From Hetaerina americana (lineage: Eukaryota > Arthropoda > Insecta > Odonata > Calopterygidae), in contig JAKTNV010000006.1 in NCBI GenBank assembly GCA_022747635.1, positions 64,123,090 through 64,187,089 on the forward strand: DNA of 64,000 nucleotides, in the 5' to 3' direction. Under the pieces are notes generated by a model that saw only the letters and a list, made by a program, of their open reading frames with translations, ran no database searches and was not told where the DNA came from. Made by a program: the position numbers and the translations under genes. How positions within the stretch are numbered: position 1 is the stretch's first letter; each line of letters opens with the position of its first letter. Shown here one piece after another: positions 1 through 11,940 of the stretch.

Positions 1-690
1 GCAATTGACGTATGAATCTGCCGCAATCCATAATGAGTTGTATTATATCTCGATATCAGATTATTAATTCATTCAACTGATATCGAAATGAGTTTAGGGA
101 ACTTACCTTCATATTATTCCATAAATTACACTTATTTATTAACCTCCCAGCTGAGGAGACAGCAAAAGTCTACAGTAACGCTGCCAGCCGTTCTTTACTT
201 AATTCAATTTTTTATTTTTTTTACTTTGGAGGGATGTGAGTTAATGGATAATTTAATAAATTCAGATTTACTTGGCGCATTCATTCCAGATTACTTTTGA
301 AATATTAAAATGTAACGACTGGTCTCCGAAAGGCTTTTTTTGTCAGTCTTTAGTCTTGCTTACTTAAAATTTCGAAAATTTCGCAACACCTCGTACTGAT
401 ATAGAACTGAATTGACGCAGATAACAGGTATTTTAGGGGTCATATTTATCTGAAGAGTTCGATAAAAATGCATATTCCAAAGTTTTTGCCAATGGGTGGA
501 TAATGAGTACGACTATGAATTGACATGGTTTATATATTCTAAATCTATTTTGAAAATTTACTCGTAGTGCGAAACGCAGCTTTGTGCGATTATCTCGAGT
601 CACTCTGGTTGATGTCTGACGATATCGCAGAGAAAAATGCGAAGAGCTAAAAATCGGCTGTCGGATCGCTCGGGAAAGAATGAAAGAATG
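1..690. other. No recognisable gene
   Basis: This is AT-rich sequence with only short frames (for example 88-300) that show no family motif, no low-complexity protein signature and no supporting context. I see no RNA gene or repeat match to the rest of the window. Confidence 0.5.
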
Positions 691-895
691 TCAATGTCAT
701 CGAATCTCACGATCCGAATGAAAGACACCTTCTGGAGTGCCCACATTATCGCCGTCGGCCGTCGATTTTATTTGGCGTTGTGAATATTCGCATAGGGCGA
801 TCGTTGAACACGGGACATCTCTGATTACGACTGAAAATTTGAGTGAGATATCATGATCGCATTTTATAAATTCTAAGAACTGTATGACATAACTT
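684..895 (+). pseudogene. Possible non-LTR retrotransposon pol tail (weak)
   Basis: Read on the plus strand from about 684, a short frame contains HLLECPHY at 726-749, followed by an arginine-rich stretch and then GRSLNTGHL. Non-LTR (LINE) polymerases often end in a cysteine/histidine tail of the form HLL.ECP.Y after the reverse transcriptase thumb, and that resemblance is the only basis for the call. The frame is closed by stops at 681 and again near 825. It lies just upstream of another LINE scrap on the same strand, but in the wrong order for one element (tail before thumb), so these would be two separate insertions. It could also be chance. Confidence 0.3.
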
Positions 896-974
896 ATCAC
901 TTAATACTTTTCTCATAGCCTCCTAATGTCATAGAAAGGAATAATAAACACCAATGCTGTACCCAACCACCGAT

Positions 975-1240
975 AGTAAATCTAATTAATACCGATGCTA
1001 TCTCTCTCTAGTTAGGTCTAATTTAGAATATGCTGTTAGTATATGGGGTCCTCATAAATATCGAAGAAGAAGATGGCGTGCAGCTGAAAAGAGCTAGATT
1101 TTTAAAGTATCTTTTTGATAAACTGTGCTGTATTTCAAAATAATTAGAGGAACTATGATGGGTATCAAAAATTAAGTCAAAGGTGAAAACCTCTTTCATT
1201 AATTGGAAGGATATCTCTTCAGCGAAGATGTTGGTCATGT
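975..1240 (+). pseudogene. LINE reverse transcriptase C-terminal fragment
   Basis: A plus-strand frame beginning near 1005 reads LSLVRSNLEYA followed by VSIWGPHK. This is the conserved C-terminal (thumb-side) block of CR1/Jockey-type LINE polymerases, the same block seen as LSLVRTHLEYA and WDPHE in the minus-strand LINE at 27.8-28.0 kb. A frameshift near 1068 moves the match into another frame (LKRARFLKYLFDKLCC), which runs to a stop near 1140. Nothing upstream looks like the palm domain, so this is a short 3' fragment without catalytic residues. It is a dead remnant; the clade is uncertain. Confidence 0.6.
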
Positions 1241-1272
1241 ATTATTGACATCATCGTTCTACGGTAAAGAAC

Positions 1273-1297
1273 ATATATATATATATATATATATATA
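1273..1297. repeat. (TA)n microsatellite
   Basis: A short uninterrupted alternating AT run directly abuts the left arm of the inverted repeat at 1291-1435. Confidence 0.9.
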
Positions 1298-1435
1298 AAC
1301 ACAGATGTAGATTTTTAGAATATAGAGACACAAAGAAAGGACACTCACAATTTGTTATTTTACGTTTCGACAGCACGGCTGTCGTCTTCAGAATCTTCTG
1401 AAGATTCTGAAATCTACATCTGTGTTTTTATATAT
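1291..1435. repeat. Inverted repeat enclosing two hairpins, 5' of the PLE
   Basis: The segment 1291-1321 (atataaacacagatgtagat and following bases) is repeated in inverted orientation at 1404-1435 with a few mismatches. The enclosed sequence holds a hammerhead-like hairpin (1362-1391) and a second hairpin at 1390-1410 with 10-bp arms (cagaatcttc / gaagattctg). It lies immediately upstream of the PLE reading frame. PLE copies are known to carry complex terminal repeats with hammerhead motifs, so this may be the element's terminal region; that link is inference. Confidence 0.6.
1362..1391 (-). ncRNA. Hammerhead-ribozyme-like motif
   Basis: On the minus strand the sequence runs CTGAAGA, one C, a 5-bp stem GACAG/CTGTC with loop CCGTG, then GAAAC. 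The CTGANGA box, stem II and GAAA box are the core of the hammerhead ribozyme, and minimal hammerheads are established in PLE terminal repeats. The extra base between the first box and the stem departs from the textbook core, so catalytic activity is uncertain. Similar layouts occur at 22.4, 38.0 and 58.1 kb. Confidence 0.45.
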
Positions 1436-1468
1436 TTGTGTGTCGCCGAAGAGCGTTCCATTTCGAAG

Positions 1469-1474
<6 letters not shown>

Positions 1475-1560
<86 letters not shown>

Positions 1561-1580
1561 GTATATATATATATATATAC

Positions 1581-1636
<56 letters not shown>

Positions 1637-1664
1637 GTATATATATATATATATATATATACGA
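1475..1664. repeat. Palindromic (TA)n array with CTCG/CGAG boundaries
   Basis: A long alternating TA run (1475-1557) is followed by a perfect 26-base palindrome at 1558-1583 with ctcg/cgag ends. A second TA run and a partial repeat of the same palindrome (1634-1664) come next. The whole block can fold on itself. It encodes a meaningless (Tyr-Ile)n tract in the frame leading into the PLE protein and should not be read as protein. Confidence 0.9.
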
Positions 1665-1675
1665 ACGTATTTTAT

Positions 1676-3145
1676 TTATTTACGTATTTTATTCGTGAAC
1701 AACACAAATCAAACCTTTTTTCCCTCTTTAAAATAATCTCTTTGGCTTCTGCTCACCTAATTCCACAACTCAACGCCATAATTTCGTCTGCCCTACGTTC
1801 CCTCCAACAAAAACGTCAAACTCTCCTTAAAAAGCTGTCCAACTTGTATATTTCCTACTTCCGAGTTGGTCTCAAAATTCCACACTCTCACCCTTTCCCG
1901 CCACCTCCTCCTCAACCACCCCCACTCTTTCAATATAAGCCTGACCTCCGCAGCATTTACAACCTTCCCCCTCCTCCCAAAGGCCCTCCGGTTTTTCCAA
2001 AACGCCAGCCACCACCGAACAATCCCAACACCCCCCCTCCCTCCGACAATGCCCATGACATTGTAAACCTTTCAAACACCAGCCTTTCAGACAATGAAAT
2101 ATCCGTTCTTAGCAAAGGCCTATCCTTCTCCCCTACACCAAAAATAAACCACATAAACATACTCACTGATACCCTCAATTTCTGCCGAAACCTTCGATGG
2201 CGCGCCTTCTGGAAATCACAAAGTAAACCTTTCAGTAACCTAAAAACCAATCCCGCACTTGACAAATTCCGCCCGGCTTCAACTCATGAGCCAAAACCCC
2301 TTCCTAGTAACCATCCTGTCGAGATTTTCATACGTCTTCTCATCGAAAAAGTTTCCAATCAATCCTTCAGAAAACATCTCAGACCGAAAAATAACCTCTC
2401 CATGAACGAACGTCATGCCCTAAAAACCCTACAGTCCAATCCTAACATCGTTGTTACCTCCGCCGATAAAGGCTCCTCTGTTGTAATTCTAAACACCAAT
2501 GATTATATTTCCAAAGCCCTCGCTCACCTGAACGATACATCCACCTATACCACTCTAACCAAAAACCCAACACAAACTTTCCAAACCGAAATTCGGTCTT
2601 TTCTCCTCCACTCCGGACCAGAAGAAGGCCTAACCTCCCAAGACATATCCCTACTTTCACCCCCAAACCCCAGAACACCCCAGTTTTATCTCCTCCCAAA
2701 AATACACAAACCCAACATCCCCTGTCGTCCTATAGTTTCCAGTTACAATTCTCCCACCGAAAGAATCTCCGCATTCCTTGACCACCACCTACAACCACTT
2801 GTACTCTCCTTGCCCTCCTTCACGAAAGACACGTACCACTTCCTCGACCGTCTAAATTCCGTCTCTATTCCCTCCACACCCAACCTACTTATGGCCACCA
2901 TCGACGTTACCTCACTTTACACTTCTATTCCCCATGCAGAAGGTTTATCCTCCCTCCGGCATTATCTTTCTCTGCGCCCCCTACCCCAGCGCCCCTCAAC
3001 GGAATTTCTCCTCAATCTTGCCACTTTCGTCCTAACAAAAAATGCATTCACTTTCCAAAATTGTTTTTACCTACAGACAAAAGGCATGCTGTTATCATTC
3101 ACGTATAAATACTGTAGAGAAAGATCCTTCAGATACATTTCTTAA
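1676..3145 (+). pseudogene. Penelope-like element reverse transcriptase, 3'-truncated
   Basis: The frame is open for about 490 codons and matches the PLE reverse transcriptase family, which copies element RNA at exposed chromosome ends or nicks. In order I see a proline-rich N-terminal stretch (about 1880-2050); the PLE block [18 protein letters not shown] near 2065; ADKGSSVV near 2462; LLPKIHKP with [15 protein letters not shown] near 2690-2770; and [10 protein letters not shown] near 2902, which holds the first catalytic aspartate. After FYLQTKG at about 3065-3085 similarity stops, just before the usual conserved glycine-rich and YADD blocks. The second catalytic site, the thumb and any GIY-YIG endonuclease are therefore missing. 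No stop or frameshift interrupts what remains, which suggests a fairly recent copy. The final codons (3086-3145) are read-through into unrelated DNA. The true start is unknown because the 5' side runs into TA repeats. Confidence 0.85.
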
Positions 3146-4600
3146 TGAACATCTTTATTTATTCAAGGCTGATACTTCCGCATGTAGGTGGGCTTTTTCC
3201 CCCTGGATATTTACCTTTTTACCTTTTTTATTCTCGAATTATTCCCTAGTGGATTCTTGCATCTTTGTTAAATCTGCTTCCCAATATTTAACTTCCACTT
3301 ATAACTTTTGGTTACCTAATTTAATATTTGTTTTGCTTCTTTATTGTACCAACGAACGATAATTTTAATATTATCTTCCGGAGCAACCCTTCATCACCAT
3401 ATCTAATGCGCTAAGCATCATTTACAGATCTTCTTTTCTGCCACAACTTACTTCTCCGCGGAAATACGCAGCCAAGATTTTATATACGTGAACACTCATG
3501 GTTTAACTTTTGCATTTTTTCTTCAATTATTTATTTCTGTAAATGTGCATTTAATAAAACGGTTGAGAGGACATAGCCTTTCTTTGCTCTGTACATGTAG
3601 TTGCTTCGTCACTGATTGGCTAAGAATGAATAACATCAATTGACCTTTACATAACCTATGGATCCCACCATTCTTTTATTATTAGAAATCCCGAAGTCTT
3701 TCAGGAATAAGACGACTGCAGTGAAAATAGCGATAACTGCATCTAGATCCAAAATGTTTATAATTCTATTGATAATTTCAGTTCTATTCACTACAGGTTG
3801 TCTTAAAAATAAAATTACTTCCTTTTTCACCTCCTATTCCTAAATTCAACACTTCCATCAACGAGGATGTTTTCCGCTTAACTTGTAAAATTTCAGTATA
3901 CAAGTAGAAACTTGTATAATGAAAAAGTAATTATTGTTAAATCACTATTACATGTATATTTCCGGTTTATCTAGTACTTAATTAATCAAAATGTAGTATG
4001 TGTATTTGGATGAGGAGGGGGATCAAATTTCAAACGTCTGAAAAACATACACCGTATCAGTTGATTCAATTTAAATTTACTCGGGCTTGCCTATTTCTTT
4101 TCAGGTAGCTGAACATTTTTCTCCATATAATTATAAGTAAATAAAACAAGCTCCTGCAGAAATTACTGCGAGCGACACACCCGAGAGTCACTACTAACCT
4201 GTAAACAGGGAAGATTGGAACGTAAAAATTCGAAGTTTTTAAATTTGACAATATAACATAATTAGTAACTCCTCCAAATTAGACTAGCATTTCAACTAAT
4301 TAGAAAACTCAAATTAGCATTTCAACTAATATTTTAAAAGATCCCAACTCATTTCATTAAAGTTCTGGTTATTTAATAATAAGTATGCCTTTAACTTTTT
4401 CTCTTGGTTCACCTACTTTCTAGAAAACATTCTTCGACCATTTCTTATTTATTTTCTGTGATTTTGAAATCACAATAAACGCCATCAGGTGCTGTAGGTG
4501 TATATAATTAGTATTACGCATGAGCTCATTTAAATGGAAGTCGGTGTCAGAGGTAAGCGTAGTTTATACATGGACCAACAGAATTGGTAGTGACGTTTGT
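3146..4600. other. No recognisable feature
   Basis: AT-rich sequence downstream of the PLE breakpoint. Short frames at 3042-3362 and 3658-3843 lack family motifs, and I find no repeat shared with elsewhere in the window. Confidence 0.5.
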
Positions 4601-5250
4601 CTATGTTGAGTGAAATCTGTGTATGAATCTGAGTTTCTGGATGTTCACATAGGTCAATATTCGCCTATATATTCACGGCGTGTGAAAGAATACTTGAAAG
4701 CTAACGCTGTCAATTTGCATAAATGTCTTACAGGTCAAAAATTACTTTCAGTCACCGTCTGTTCGAGCGGGACTAATTCTAAACATTGGCATGTTCCAGA
4801 TTTCGCCGAGTCGCCATAAGCTAAGATTTGAAACCTTAAATAGTGTACCTTGCGCTCCAAACATTGTGTACAAATAAAAAGCGATTTCTCCGATAAGTGG
4901 TATTCAGCAAATGCGAAAGCTGGCTACTCTGCATACCTACTAATAGCGCCTTATTCCAACGCTACGAATGTGCTAAGTTTGAGTTTGGAATTCCAAATTG
5001 GAGACGCTAAGTACATATCAAGAACAACGGACCGCGCAACCCTGTTCGTGTAGCCCTAACTGCTACTGCCACTGCCTACTGAGCCCCCGGGTCTCCGCAC
5101 CCTGCTCTCTCGCTCCATTCGCAGTCGGTCGTGCGGAGCTCCACACCCGTATTCGCATTTAAGGCCCAATAATATCTATTGGGATGGTTTGCATCGCCGT
5201 CCATGCCATTATAGGCTTAGGACTAATGAAATAATGTCCTATAGTAGTGC
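4600..5250. other. Unassigned segment with a local CpG/GC-rich patch
   Basis: Two short plus-strand frames (4610-4819 and 4850-5053) show no motif I recognise. They are followed by an abrupt GC- and CpG-richer stretch at about 5040-5180 in otherwise AT-rich DNA. It could be a decayed repeat, a regulatory patch or a small exon, and the sequence does not decide between them. Confidence 0.3.
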
Positions 5251-6270
5251 CAGAGTTAAAGATTTTTTTATTCTCCTGAAATCACCGTGGACTCTCCGTG
5301 GGAATGATAGCTAATTACTATTGATAAAAACCCAAATATTAGTGTCGGTTCTCGAAAATTGATTTAAAACTAATGCAAACTTAACTTGCCGGAAATATAT
5401 TAAGTGTGCGGGCTTTTTGTTAATGCTTACGTATTCCAGTCAATTCAATGTAACGGAATTCATAATTCTCCTTCCCTCCGCGTAAGACGAGCTAGCATTT
5501 AAAATTTCATAACCAACGCCTCCATCTATTCAAATGATCTATTGAAACATTTGTATGGATAACTCTTTTGGTTAATTTTACATAGCGCAATATTGGATCT
5601 CCATAGAATGCGTCGGGAAGTATTTAAAACTAAAAATTGGAGAATTTGATCAGTGAATGTAAAAAAGGTCACTAATAAAATTAAATGGGTAGTATAATTG
5701 ATTAATCCACATATTATGATAGCTCAAAGATACATTTTTGATAGTTGTCATTCGAAGTTAAATGTTTACACTTCTCAGCTGGCACTATTATAACATGATC
5801 GAAAAAACATTCAATGCTCTACGGTGTTAATAAACTATATGGCGTCTATATGAAGAAATAAAATGACTAAATATAAAATTAAAATGTATCATGTTACATT
5901 CCTCTATTTAAGCAGAAAATAAAACAGGAATATTTTGACTCAATAATCACGATCTTGTCCAATTTCTTTAGAGATTTTGCAAATAAAAAGGGCACAATGC
6001 TGCAGTGAAGGATGTCACGTTGTATTTAGCGAGGCATAGTAAATAAACAGTGGTTAACATTTCCATATAAACAATAATAACGACATATATGTTTTAATCA
6101 TGTATGATGTGATATGTAAAGCGTTGTCCCATATACAGGTAGTAGTTAAAATTGCTTCCTTATCGGATAAATGCGAGAGTAAATGCCGCTGCAAATACGA
6201 AAAGTATCTATGAGAAAATTACAACAAACTGTAATTTTTTTTCTAATTGAAAATTTTATTGGTACCTAAC
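5251..6270. other. No recognisable feature
   Basis: AT-rich, no motif-bearing frame on either strand and no obvious repeat. Confidence 0.5.
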
Positions 6271-6279
6271 GGGCAAACT

Positions 6280-6900
6280 TTTGTACAAATGAAAGAAGAT
6301 GCTAGCAGAGAAAGCGAGCTTTTTTGAGTTTGGAGAAGGATGGAAGAGGCAGAATAGACAGAAGGAGGAAAACAAACTAAGAAGTACTAGGCATGTCGGA
6401 AGAGGACAGACGATTGTCGGGAGAAATCTAAATGAAGCAGGAAAGCATTTTCGAATGAAGAGCATTTTCGTGAAATGAGAAACTATAAATTTGTGATTTT
6501 GCAGCATTTTATTTATATATAGTCCGGGTTTTGACGTTCAACGTCATATTCAGGTAGTATATTAAAACAGTGAAAAATTGTGCAAAACATTAAAACCTGG
6601 AGCCAGTGTCGTGCCTAAATAAAATACTGCAATCTCACAAATTTTAGCATGAATCGAATCCATTAGGTTACGCTGGAAACAACCAATTGAACTCATCAGA
6701 GTATTTTAATTAGGGGGAAATGTAGTAAAACTTTGGATAGAAATTAAAGATTCAGGTGTGATGTGGAGGAACTGTTCCATTATGACGGAGAAGAGAGTTC
6801 GTCTCGGTTATTGTGGATAGAAAGTTAGGCAGGTGAGATATTGTGAGGAAAATAATAGGCTTGTAGGACAGAATGAAGAGAGATGAAAAGTATTTGTTAT
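6280..6900 (+). pseudogene. Decayed RTE-like LINE 3' fragment
   Basis: Around 6330-6420 a plus-strand frame reads as a broken form of the block seen at 35.9-36.5 kb (WRRMEK followed by a basic stretch and EEVL): here EVWRRMEEAE, then a stop and scrambled matches. A second patch at 6770-6900 has the same purine-rich character and resembles the DRMKRDEK-like end of this LINE type. Several stops and indels are present. It has no catalytic domain and is one of about ten fragments of this family in the window. Confidence 0.45.
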
Positions 6901-7494
6901 TGAAGAACACTTTAATGTAGTTGCGGGATCAGGTTGTGTCTTGTTAGACAAAACTAAGAAATGTAGAGATTTTCAGCCAGTGTCCATGCAGTACCTGCTC
7001 TAAACGGTAGACTACCAATCAAAGTAATTATCTAAATTAATTAATCTTGAGTCATAATGCTAAATACTTCATTTTAGTGCTTAGAAGTCTTTAAGTTGAA
7101 ATATTTAATATCTTAAATGTGTCTACAACCTTATCTAAAATAAATTTTGATATATGAGTGTTACTGATGAGTTCGTAATCAGGGAGGTGCAAATATTTGT
7201 GTAAAATAATTATCAAGAAACTGGTTAGTGGTGAACATTATTTTAGAAAAAATTCGCTTTTCTCCAAGTAATCTTTATATTCTCGAGTAAATGGATTTGT
7301 TCCTCTATTCTTTATTCATATGTATTTGAATGGATAAAAAGATGTAAGCCAAAAGAGAAGCTTAGAATATATGGGAATATTGGATCCAATGTTACGCCAA
7401 AATGGCTTCTCATTTTTGTGTTGATTATTGTCATGAGAGAAATAATTTTTGTGGTTTACCGTTTTTTTCCTCACTAGGGTTTATAACGGTACGC

Positions 7495-7775
7495 TGTTAA
7501 ATAAATGACCTACCCAATAGGATCAGAGGAATTTTGAAGTCGCCTTACTACTGGGGAACAGGCGCCACCTGGTTTACCTTTCGTCTGAGTTTCTGATGTC
7601 TGGATACAATCCTCCGATTCCGACCGGATCCTACTCTCCGCCCTATATGGTGTCCCTACCAGAAGTTATTGCCATTACTCAGCCAACACAGCTCTATTGA
7701 TCATCGAATCACGAAAATCTTTCCACACCAAGGTTATAGCCCAAGGGGGAGTACAAAAATGAACAGGAAATATTT
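7495..7775 (-). repeat. Dispersed repeat D1, degenerate copy
   Basis: Shares an ordered series of short matches with 33.07-33.33 kb in the same orientation: ggggaacaggcgcc versus ggaacagacgccg, a ccctaccag block, cacagctct, tcatcg and a terminal accaaggttatag versus accacgttatgg. The copy at 19.9-20.2 kb is inverted relative to this one. It is noncoding, with no tRNA-like promoter that I can see. Divergence is high, so the boundaries are approximate. Confidence 0.6.
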
Positions 7776-7779
7776 ATTT

Positions 7780-8650
7780 ACATTTATCATCATCCAGGTT
7801 TTAGTCAACCTTGTCTTATACCTTTCTTAACTAGCAATAAAGTTTCAAAATATATGAATATCAATTCTAATTACTAGTAATTCATGGTCCTGCGTCCAAA
7901 CTTTTCAATTTCCCGAATGACACATTTTTCCGACGGAGAACTTCCATTTCTTACGTTTACAAATAGTTTGATGGTACTGGAAGAAGTTCTGCCAATAAAA
8001 AGCCATTATTTTAATGTATCGAAATAACCTTGAAGATATTAATTAACCTTAAAATTTCCAGATTTTAAATCATATTTTCTTTAGATAGAGGTCATTTCAC
8101 AGTCTGAAAGGACGGAATCCCTCCGATTCATATTTCGGTCCACTGACTTTGACCCCAGGCTCGTACTTAGCAGAGCGATAGCTGATCCAAGCAGGATGTC
8201 CGACTCCTGAGTGGACCGGTTAATCCATTTCAGTTCAATGATTTTTTTCCGGCCTACTATTGACACTGATTCGATCACCAACGATGCACTCGATAGGTCG
8301 ATGGATTCGATTATATGAATTTGAGGACGAGACGATTTCGTTGACGCGAGCTTTTGGGTGGTAAGGCTGTTCATATTATTCGAACGGTTTGATAAAGTGA
8401 TGATTTGACAGTTTATAAGGAAGAAGTCAGAAAAGAATTGTTTTCGTAAGAAAGCAGTTATCAGATTCCTTAGAAAAATTTTGATTGACAAGCCACCCTA
8501 TTTACAAGAGATGACAGAGACGTCCAACTATTACCGGTAACGCTGAGGTGATCTTTGCAGAGTGACGACAGAAATGTACATATGCATTATTTTATAGTAT
8601 ACATCTCGGTACGTGCTAAAAACAGTAATATAATTCTCCTCCCGAAAGCC
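7780..8650. other. No recognised gene; one unassigned minus frame (8081-8491)
   Basis: The frame at 8081-8491 (minus) could encode 136 residues with a hydrophobic N-terminus and a serine-rich middle. I recognise no domain, no splice context and no homologue. Its length is within what chance allows in a 64-kb window. Confidence 0.3.
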
Positions 8651-8659
8651 ATTAACATT

Positions 8660-9164
8660 ATTTATCATGTCTGCCTTTTTCCCATCATTCCTCTCCCGTC
8701 CCTCTCCCCTTCGAGCGCCCTTCCACACTGCCAACTAACCTTACCTCCCTCTCACACATTCGCACAGCCTCCGACCCATACTCTACGTCGCTAGGCACAC
8801 TTGTAATCCCCTCAGTTCCAATTGGCTGGGCTCGGTCGCTTGGATGGTACCCTGAGGGGGAAGGACGAGGGAGAGAGAGGAATGGAGGAGGAAGGGAGAG
8901 TGAGGTGGAGGAGAGACAGCGAGGGATCCTGCGGGTGCTTGCGGGTGGGCTTGCAAGTTTGGTGGGGCAGGGGGGCGGAAGAAAATGGGGGAGAGGAAGT
9001 CCCCAGCGGCGGTGAATCCCCAGTCCTCCCCCGGAGCCATGGTTGGATGGTCCAGGGTAACGGCGGAGAGGATTCCTTCAGGGCTAAGGGATCCACCGCC
9101 ACCTCCTCCAAAGGCGGTGTACATTCTCCTCTTGCCCCGCCTACATCTCTTCCACGTTGCCTTA

Positions 9165-9197
<33 letters not shown>

Positions 9198-9440
9198 CTC
9201 CTGTACTATCTCCCTTTCTCCTTTCCTCTCTCTCTCCTCACTTTCACCCTGTCCCAACTTTTTTACTTTCACTCATTCTCCTTGCTCCCCAGGAATGGCA
9301 TACAGGAGTTCCAACCAAAATGCTTTGTGCTGCTGGAAGGAAAGGGTCACGTAACCAGGACAGAGGAATATTAAACCAAATCTCTTCTAGGAAATTAGTG
9401 TCCATGCTCGTTTCCTCCTGATTGGCACCCCGACTAGAGG
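8660..9440. other. Strand-skewed GC-rich island
   Basis: The plus strand is pyrimidine-rich at 8660-8790, switches to strongly purine-rich at 8850-9010, and returns to pyrimidine-rich at 9110-9290. Open frames on both strands here are a consequence of few AT-rich stops and show only proline/serine or glycine/glutamate low complexity. Similar islands occur at 22.9, 29.5, 45.5, 52.4 and 56.8 kb. Confidence 0.6.
9164..9199. repeat. (TC)n(TA)n compound microsatellite
   Basis: Uninterrupted tc dinucleotides pass directly into alternating TA, inside the pyrimidine-rich part of the island. Confidence 0.9.
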
Positions 9441-11827
9441 TTAGTATAAAGGCACATATATGTTTAAGCGAGTCCAATTAATTTCTTTCAATTCAAAATT
9501 GTTCCAATTCCATTATCTTTAATCACAAACCGCCATTATTTAGCAAAGCTACGTCATTAACAACATCGTTTCGTTCCAAATCACAGTCATTATATTTTAT
9601 GAGAATATTCCTGGCATTATTATTTCATTCATCGATACTTTTAAATATTTCTTCCATTACCCAATTTTGCTCCATTTTAAGGCATTGCACTCTTAAAGGT
9701 TTTGCTTTAAATGGCCCACTCGTCTTGGATTTTGGCTATGTAGTAATAGATTCTTCACAATATATAAATTAATTGTAATGACATTATATTGGAATCTACA
9801 TATTTAACTCTTTTGAAATCAATAATAACTCTTCGCCATAAGGGGCATCTAATTTTGTAGGATTAAGGATTGGCAATTGTAATTGCCAATAGCGTAGCTA
9901 TAGTATATAATAGCTAAACCAAAAATTACTTTCTTAAATATAATGATATGCATTCCGGTTCCAAACCTATGTCGTAAATGATAAATTTACTACGTTTTTT
10001 AATCACAACGCCTTGGGCACTTCTAACATGAAGTTAGTTTTGCCGAACCTCAAATTCTATTTAGAACTTTTTTGGAGCCATCCCATTACCGAATCGTTAT
10101 TACATGTATACTTGCTGAAATGCTAATTTTCAATTAGAAATTTTATTGGATCTAAACCAAAAATATTTTACGATGCCTCAAGCACGCAAGAAATTTAAAT
10201 GACGGATAATGATTTTATGAAAAATCGGATTACTTAAAAATTTGCATTCTAATCTCTGGCGGCGGCAATGTTGCGGTTGAGGCCCCAGGAAATTTTCCGC
10301 TCACCCATGTTCTATTTTCTCGCCGGACTAATCAACTCCTCCGCAATATTACCTCTTTTTATGCCTTGCGCTCTCCATACGGTACCGTAAACATCCTCAT
10401 TTCTTCCCTGAAAAGATCATTAATATAAATGTACTTTGCCATTTGTATAGAAAAGAAAACAGCAAATCATTTATGGAATATGAAATATAAATTAGATGTG
10501 GACTAATGACGAGGTCAGTTAAATACAAACGGAGTTCAAATAAATGATAATGAGAAGAAGGTGATTAGTTTCTTTATAAATGTAAATGTTAAAGAATGAG
10601 AGAACATGAAAAATATTGCAAACCTGAGATTCTATAGATAATTCTTTGGAAATTGGTTGAATAAGCAGAAGAATTGAAACCAAAGTCCAATCCACAATGG
10701 TTCAAAAGAAACTGTTGGAAACATTTGGGTGGATCTCAGAATATTCAAATGGTAAGCCCAATTCAGGGTAGGACTGGTCCCTCCCTCTAGTTTTAGGCAG
10801 GTCAGGAGGATTTGTTATCGAAATATCAGAGAGCTTGTGGTAAGCTGATGATGCCCCAAGGCGTCACGTAGGCCTTGGCCCGAACCTCTTGGGATCAGAG
10901 GACGAACTCAAAGCACACCTGGAGAAAAATGCATGCAACAAAAATAAAGGAACTAACAGCGAGAGATCTTTGAACAGACAGTTAAGAAAATATGCTTCAG
11001 TATTAAATAGGCTAAGAAATATGAAGCGCTGAAGAATTACTAAGCGAAGGACAAAATATGTTTATTTTTTTGTACTGCTCTTGAAATTTACTATAATGAA
11101 ACTACTAATATTTGCACAAACTTCAAATCAAAAGGTGCATTTTTCCTGATCAGTCAGGATTGGAATGAGAGGAGAGTCGTCGTTACTCGACAACCAACCA
11201 CTCAAAGAAAGTGAGCTTTGAGATGCCATATTCCTTTATTTAATGAGAATGCTCAATATAATTTCACTGAGCCTTTTGCAAGCAGTACAACCAGTTAAAG
11301 AATATCATTACTCTACCCGATAATGACTGATAAGATTACTCAAATGTGGAAACTCAAAGATGTGGAAATACAGTTGCGTCGACTGAATCATTATCAGTGT
11401 ATTCCATACACACTTTACAAATACATAGCTAAACGGACAAACTTACGTCGCTACCTGCAAAATTTTGATTTCTAAAAAAACAGCTTAAATTCTGGAAGAA
11501 AAGGAGAGGTAAGTAGTGCTCTACATACATTTTAATTGGCAATAAATGAATGGCGACGGCATTTACAACGTTCGGAGAGACCAAAAAAGATCTTTTTTCA
11601 AAATAATTGTATTGTACTACCCGGACCCTCTGCCATATTTCTAAGCTCTCATTTGATAAATTCGTAAAAGTCAAAAATCTCCATTGAAATACATGTAAAC
11701 CATTCTTAAAATTTATGTACTTCGCACATGTAGTCCGCCCGAATGGCCTATTTTTTTAAGCCACTATCTCCACTTCCACTAAATATGCTCTGATTCCATT
11801 CTCCTACCACCTTATAATTTCTCCCAC
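9441..11827. other. No recognisable gene
   Basis: AT-rich DNA. A patch at 10740-10930 has mixed composition and looks repeat-like (a ccaaggcgtcacgtaggccttgg near-palindrome), but I found no second copy in the window. The frame at 11429-11674 (minus) has no motif. Confidence 0.5.
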
Positions 11828-11940
11828 CTTATTTTTAGTCGTGCCATCTTACATCTACATCTCTCATCTACAAAATACCCCACGAGGGCGTGTGGCGGGG
11901 GCTGTTAGGTCACCACCCGTGAAAGGGTATAAAACTTAAG
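11828..11940 (+). repeat. Left inverted arm of fold-back element
   Basis: Pairs with 12789-12901. It begins cttatttttagtcgtg and ends in ataaaacttaag, both mirrored in the right arm. Identity by eye is about 91%. Confidence 0.85.

Noticed and set aside
1352..1675. N-terminal (Tyr-Ile)n extension of the frame leading into the PLE
   Set aside because: It is translated TA microsatellite and not protein-coding sequence.
8822..9421. 199-codon plus frame
   Set aside because: Its product is low-complexity glycine/glutamate and then serine/proline, produced by the skewed island and a (TC)n(TA)n microsatellite; no domain.
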